Part shown: in pieces, positions 6,589 to 8,774 of the stretch
Layout: every line of letters starts with the position of its first letter
How positions within the stretch are numbered: the stretch's first letter is position 1
NCBI GenBank assembly: GCA_009779205.1
Contig: WRER01000016.1
Span: forward strand, 1 to 8,774
DNA: 8,774 bases
Reading direction: 5' to 3'
Source of the DNA: Methanobacteriota archaeon
Lineage (GTDB): Archaea; Halobacteriota; Methanomicrobia; Methanomicrobiales; Methanospirillaceae
The notes under the pieces: model-generated
The model's database searches: none
The model's input: the letters and a program-made list of their open reading frames with translations, nothing else
What the model was told of the DNA's origin: nothing
Position numbers and translations under genes: made by a program

Positions 6589-8774
6589 ATGAGCCGGGGT
6601 AAAAAAACAGTAGAGCGAGTAACGCAGCTTATGAACCAGCCGCACAATATACGAAATATCGGTATTGTAGCGCACATTGATCACGGAAAAACAACTCTTT
6701 CCGATAACCTTCTCGCCGGTGCCGGCATCATCAGTGATGAACTTGCCGGAAAAGCGTGTTGGATGGACTCTGACGCAGAAGAACAGGCACGTGGTATTAC
6801 TATTGATTCATCAAATGTCTCGATGGTGCATGAGTACGGTGGAAAAGAATTCCTCATTAATATGATCGATACTCCAGGTCACGTTGACTTTGGAGGAGAT
6901 GTAACTCGTGCCATGCGTGCAGTCGATGGAGCGGTTGTGCTTGTTGATGCTGTCGAAGGCACCATGCCGCAGACTGAGACGGTTCTTCGTCAGGCATTAA
7001 AAGAGAAAGTAAGGCCAGTTCTTTTCATTAACAGAGTTGATCGTCTGATCAATGAATTGCAGGTTGATGCACAGGAGATGCAGATTCGCCTTGGAAAGGT
7101 CATTGATAAGGTGAATAAGCTCATCAAGGGCATGAATGAGGAGATGTACAATAGTGGCTGGAAATTGGATGCTTCAAACGGAACTGTAGCATTTGGATCA
7201 GCCCTCTACAATTGGGCTATCTCTGTCCCATACATGAAAAAGAGCGGCATTTCATTCAATGATGTCTACGAGCACTGTAAGGCTGGTGAGATGAAGGAAC
7301 TTGCAAAGAAGAGTCCGCTTTGTGACGTCGTGCTGGATATGGTTGTTACCTATCTTCCGGATCCAACAGAAGCACAAAAACGGCGTGTCGGTGTCATCTG
7401 GCACGGTGATGTCAACTCACCAGAAGGGAAGGGTATGCTTCAGTGTGATCCAAATGCACCTGCCTGTTTAATGGTAACTGATATCTCCTTTGATCCTCAT
7501 GCAGGTGAAGTTGCAACCGGACGTCTGTTCTCTGGAAAGCTTTCAAGAGGAGCTGAGATGTACGTTATGGGCTCAGCAAAGAAGGTGAATCGTCTCCAGC
7601 AGGTTGGTATTTTTATGGGTCCAACCCGTGTTGAGGTCTCTGAGCTGTATGCAGGAAATATTGCAGCAGTAACTGGTTTGAAAGATGCAGTTGTGGGTTC
7701 AACTGTTTCTGCCCTCATGGATATGACTCCATTTGAATCTCTTGAGCACTACAGTGAACCGGTTGTGACTGTGGCTGTTGAAGCAAAGAACATGAAGGAT
7801 CTGCCAAAACTCGTTGAAGTTTTACGACAGGTTGCAAAGGAAGATCCGACACTTCGTGTTAATATTAATGAAGAGACCGGAGAGCACCTGATTGCAGGTA
7901 TGGGAGAACTGCACCTTGAGATTATCACGGGACGCATCCATCGTGATAAGGGTGTTGAAGTAACGACCTCTGAGCCGATTGTTGTCTATCGTGAGACAAT
8001 CACAAAGAAAACAGACGGCCCTGTTGAAGGTAAGTCTCCAAACCGTCACAACAGGTTCTATATCGAGCTTGAACCACTTCCACTTGAGGTTGTGGAGAAG
8101 ATCAAGAGCCATGAGATCTCTATGAATCTTCCTGCACTTGAACGCCGTGATGCACTGGTTGCAGCAGGATTTGATAAGGATGAGGCAAAGAACCTCGTTG
8201 ATATTCATGGAACAAATATGTTCTTTGATATGACGAAAGGTATTCAGTATCTGAACGAGACAATGGAATTGGTTATTGATGGTATCCATGAGGCACTTGA
8301 TGGCGGTCCACTCACTGATGATCCTGTTCAAAATGTAAAAATCCGTCTTATAGATGTCAAGCTCCATGAGGATGCAATCCACCGTGGTCCTGCACAGGTC
8401 ATCCCTGCTGTACGCAGTGCAGTAAAAGCAGGTATTTTGCTTGCTGGGGATTCGCTGCTTGAACCAATTCAAAATATTCAGATCACTGTTCCACAGGAAC
8501 ACATGGGAGGTGCAACATCACAGATCCAAGGTCGCCGCGGCCAGGTCTATGACATGACGAGTGAAGGTGACACGGTGACTGTTGTTGGAAAAGCCCCTGT
8601 TGCTGAACTCTTTGGTTTTGCCGGTGATGTACGATCTGCAACTGAAGGCCGTGCCATGTGGAATACAGAGTTTGCAGGGTTTGAACTCGTTCCCCCAGGA
8701 ATGGTCCCAGAGGTCGTAAAAGATATCCGCAAACGTAAAGGTCTCAAAGCTGATATGCCAAAACCAGATGATTA
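6589..8774 (+). CDS. fusA: Translation elongation factor 2 (aEF-2), last codon(s) beyond the right edge
   Basis: The window holds 728 complete codons plus two bases (TA), so the stop or one or two final residues are just outside; archaeal EF-2 is about 730 residues. This GTPase drives ribosomal translocation. G1 is AHIDHGKT (28-35), the switch I motif RGITI is at 68-72, and G3 is DTPGH (94-98). G4 reads NRVD (148-151) where NKxD is the usual form. Domain II follows with [11 protein letters not shown]. In domain [14 protein letters not shown] carries His598 (codon at 8380-8382), the expected diphthamide site modified by the archaeal Dph pathway and the target class of ADP-ribosylating toxins. 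Domain V includes GRRGQVYDM. The archaeal/eukaryotic form is clear, and it is not bacterial EF-G. It has its own Shine-Dalgarno and probable promoter, 218 bp after rps7. EF-1alpha often follows in archaea but is not in view. Confidence 0.98.
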   Translation, partial: MSRGKKTVERVTQLMNQPHNIRNIGIVAHIDHGKTTLSDNLLAGAGIISDELAGKACWMDSDAEEQARGITIDSSNVSMVHEYGGKEFLINMIDTPGHVDFGGDVTRAMRAVDGAVVLVDAVEGTMPQTETVLRQALKEKVRPVLFINRVDRLINELQVDAQEMQIRLGKVIDKVNKLIKGMNEEMYNSGWKLDASNGTVAFGSALYNWAISVPYMKKSGISFNDVYEHCKAGEMKELAKKSPLCDVVLDMVVTYLPDPTEAQKRRVGVIWHGDVNSPEGKGMLQCDPNAPACLMVTDISFDPHAGEVATGRLFSGKLSRGAEMYVMGSAKKVNRLQQVGIFMGPTRVEVSELYAGNIAAVTGLKDAVVGSTVSALMDMTPFESLEHYSEPVVTVAVEAKNMKDLPKLVEVLRQVAKEDPTLRVNINEETGEHLIAGMGELHLEIITGRIHRDKGVEVTTSEPIVVYRETITKKTDGPVEGKSPNRHNRFYIELEPLPLEVVEKIKSHEISMNLPALERRDALVAAGFDKDEAKNLVDIHGTNMFFDMTKGIQYLNETMELVIDGIHEALDGGPLTDDPVQNVKIRLIDVKLHEDAIHRGPAQVIPAVRSAVKAGILLAGDSLLEPIQNIQITVPQEHMGGATSQIQGRRGQVYDMTSEGDTVTVVGKAPVAELFGFAGDVRSATEGRAMWNTEFAGFELVPPGMVPEVVKDIRKRKGLKADMPKPDD

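Noticed and set aside
7822..8502. Long minus-strand open frame (226 codons) opposite EF-2
   Set aside because: It lies entirely antisense to a highly conserved gene, its composition is Cys/Ile-rich without recognisable motifs, and no promoter or ribosome site is evident. It arises from codon bias of EF-2.

Overview
This window is archaeal and most likely from a methanogenic euryarchaeon, with Methanomicrobia as a best guess from protein flavour and a moderately AT-rich composition. The evidence is an archaeal-type S12 and S7 pair, an archaeal/eukaryotic-type elongation factor 2 with a diphthamide-site motif, TATA-box promoters, T-rich terminators, and GGAGGTGAT-like ribosome binding sites. 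The placement is inferred from sequence features alone.

Left part (1-5011, all minus strand): four tightly packed genes, read in the order FAD-dependent oxidoreductase (3758-5011), family 2 glycosyltransferase of the dolichyl-phosphate hexose synthase type (3039-3761), UPF0104/LPG-synthase-TM flippase-like membrane protein (2081-3049), and a very hydrophobic DUF2298 ('Chlor_Arch_YYY') protein that runs off the left edge (1-2062). Junctions are a 4-nt overlap, an 11-nt overlap and an 18-nt gap, so this is almost certainly one operon. My reading is a lipid-linked-sugar cassette: a cytoplasmic GT2 charges a polyprenyl phosphate, a membrane protein helps it across or holds it, and the DUF2298 protein may be the membrane transferase that uses it. 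The oxidoreductase step is unexplained. This is the least described part of the window.

Middle (5012-5358): a divergent intergenic region of about 350 bp. It carries two TATA-like elements facing left, one or two facing right, and a perfect 10-bp inverted repeat followed, in the leftward reading direction, by a T6 run. That layout could be an operator or a leader hairpin/attenuator for the glycosylation operon.

Right part (5359-8774, plus strand): rps12, rps7 (4-nt gap), then a 218-bp spacer holding a T-rich terminator, a GC-rich hairpin, an 11-bp direct repeat in the likely promoter and a Shine-Dalgarno. EF-2 (fusA) follows and is complete to within its last codon(s) at the right edge. This is the translation 'str' cluster, but nothing of the RNA polymerase/L30e/NusA block that often precedes it in archaea is visible upstream of rps12. 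No tRNA, rRNA, CRISPR array, insertion sequence or phage gene was seen.
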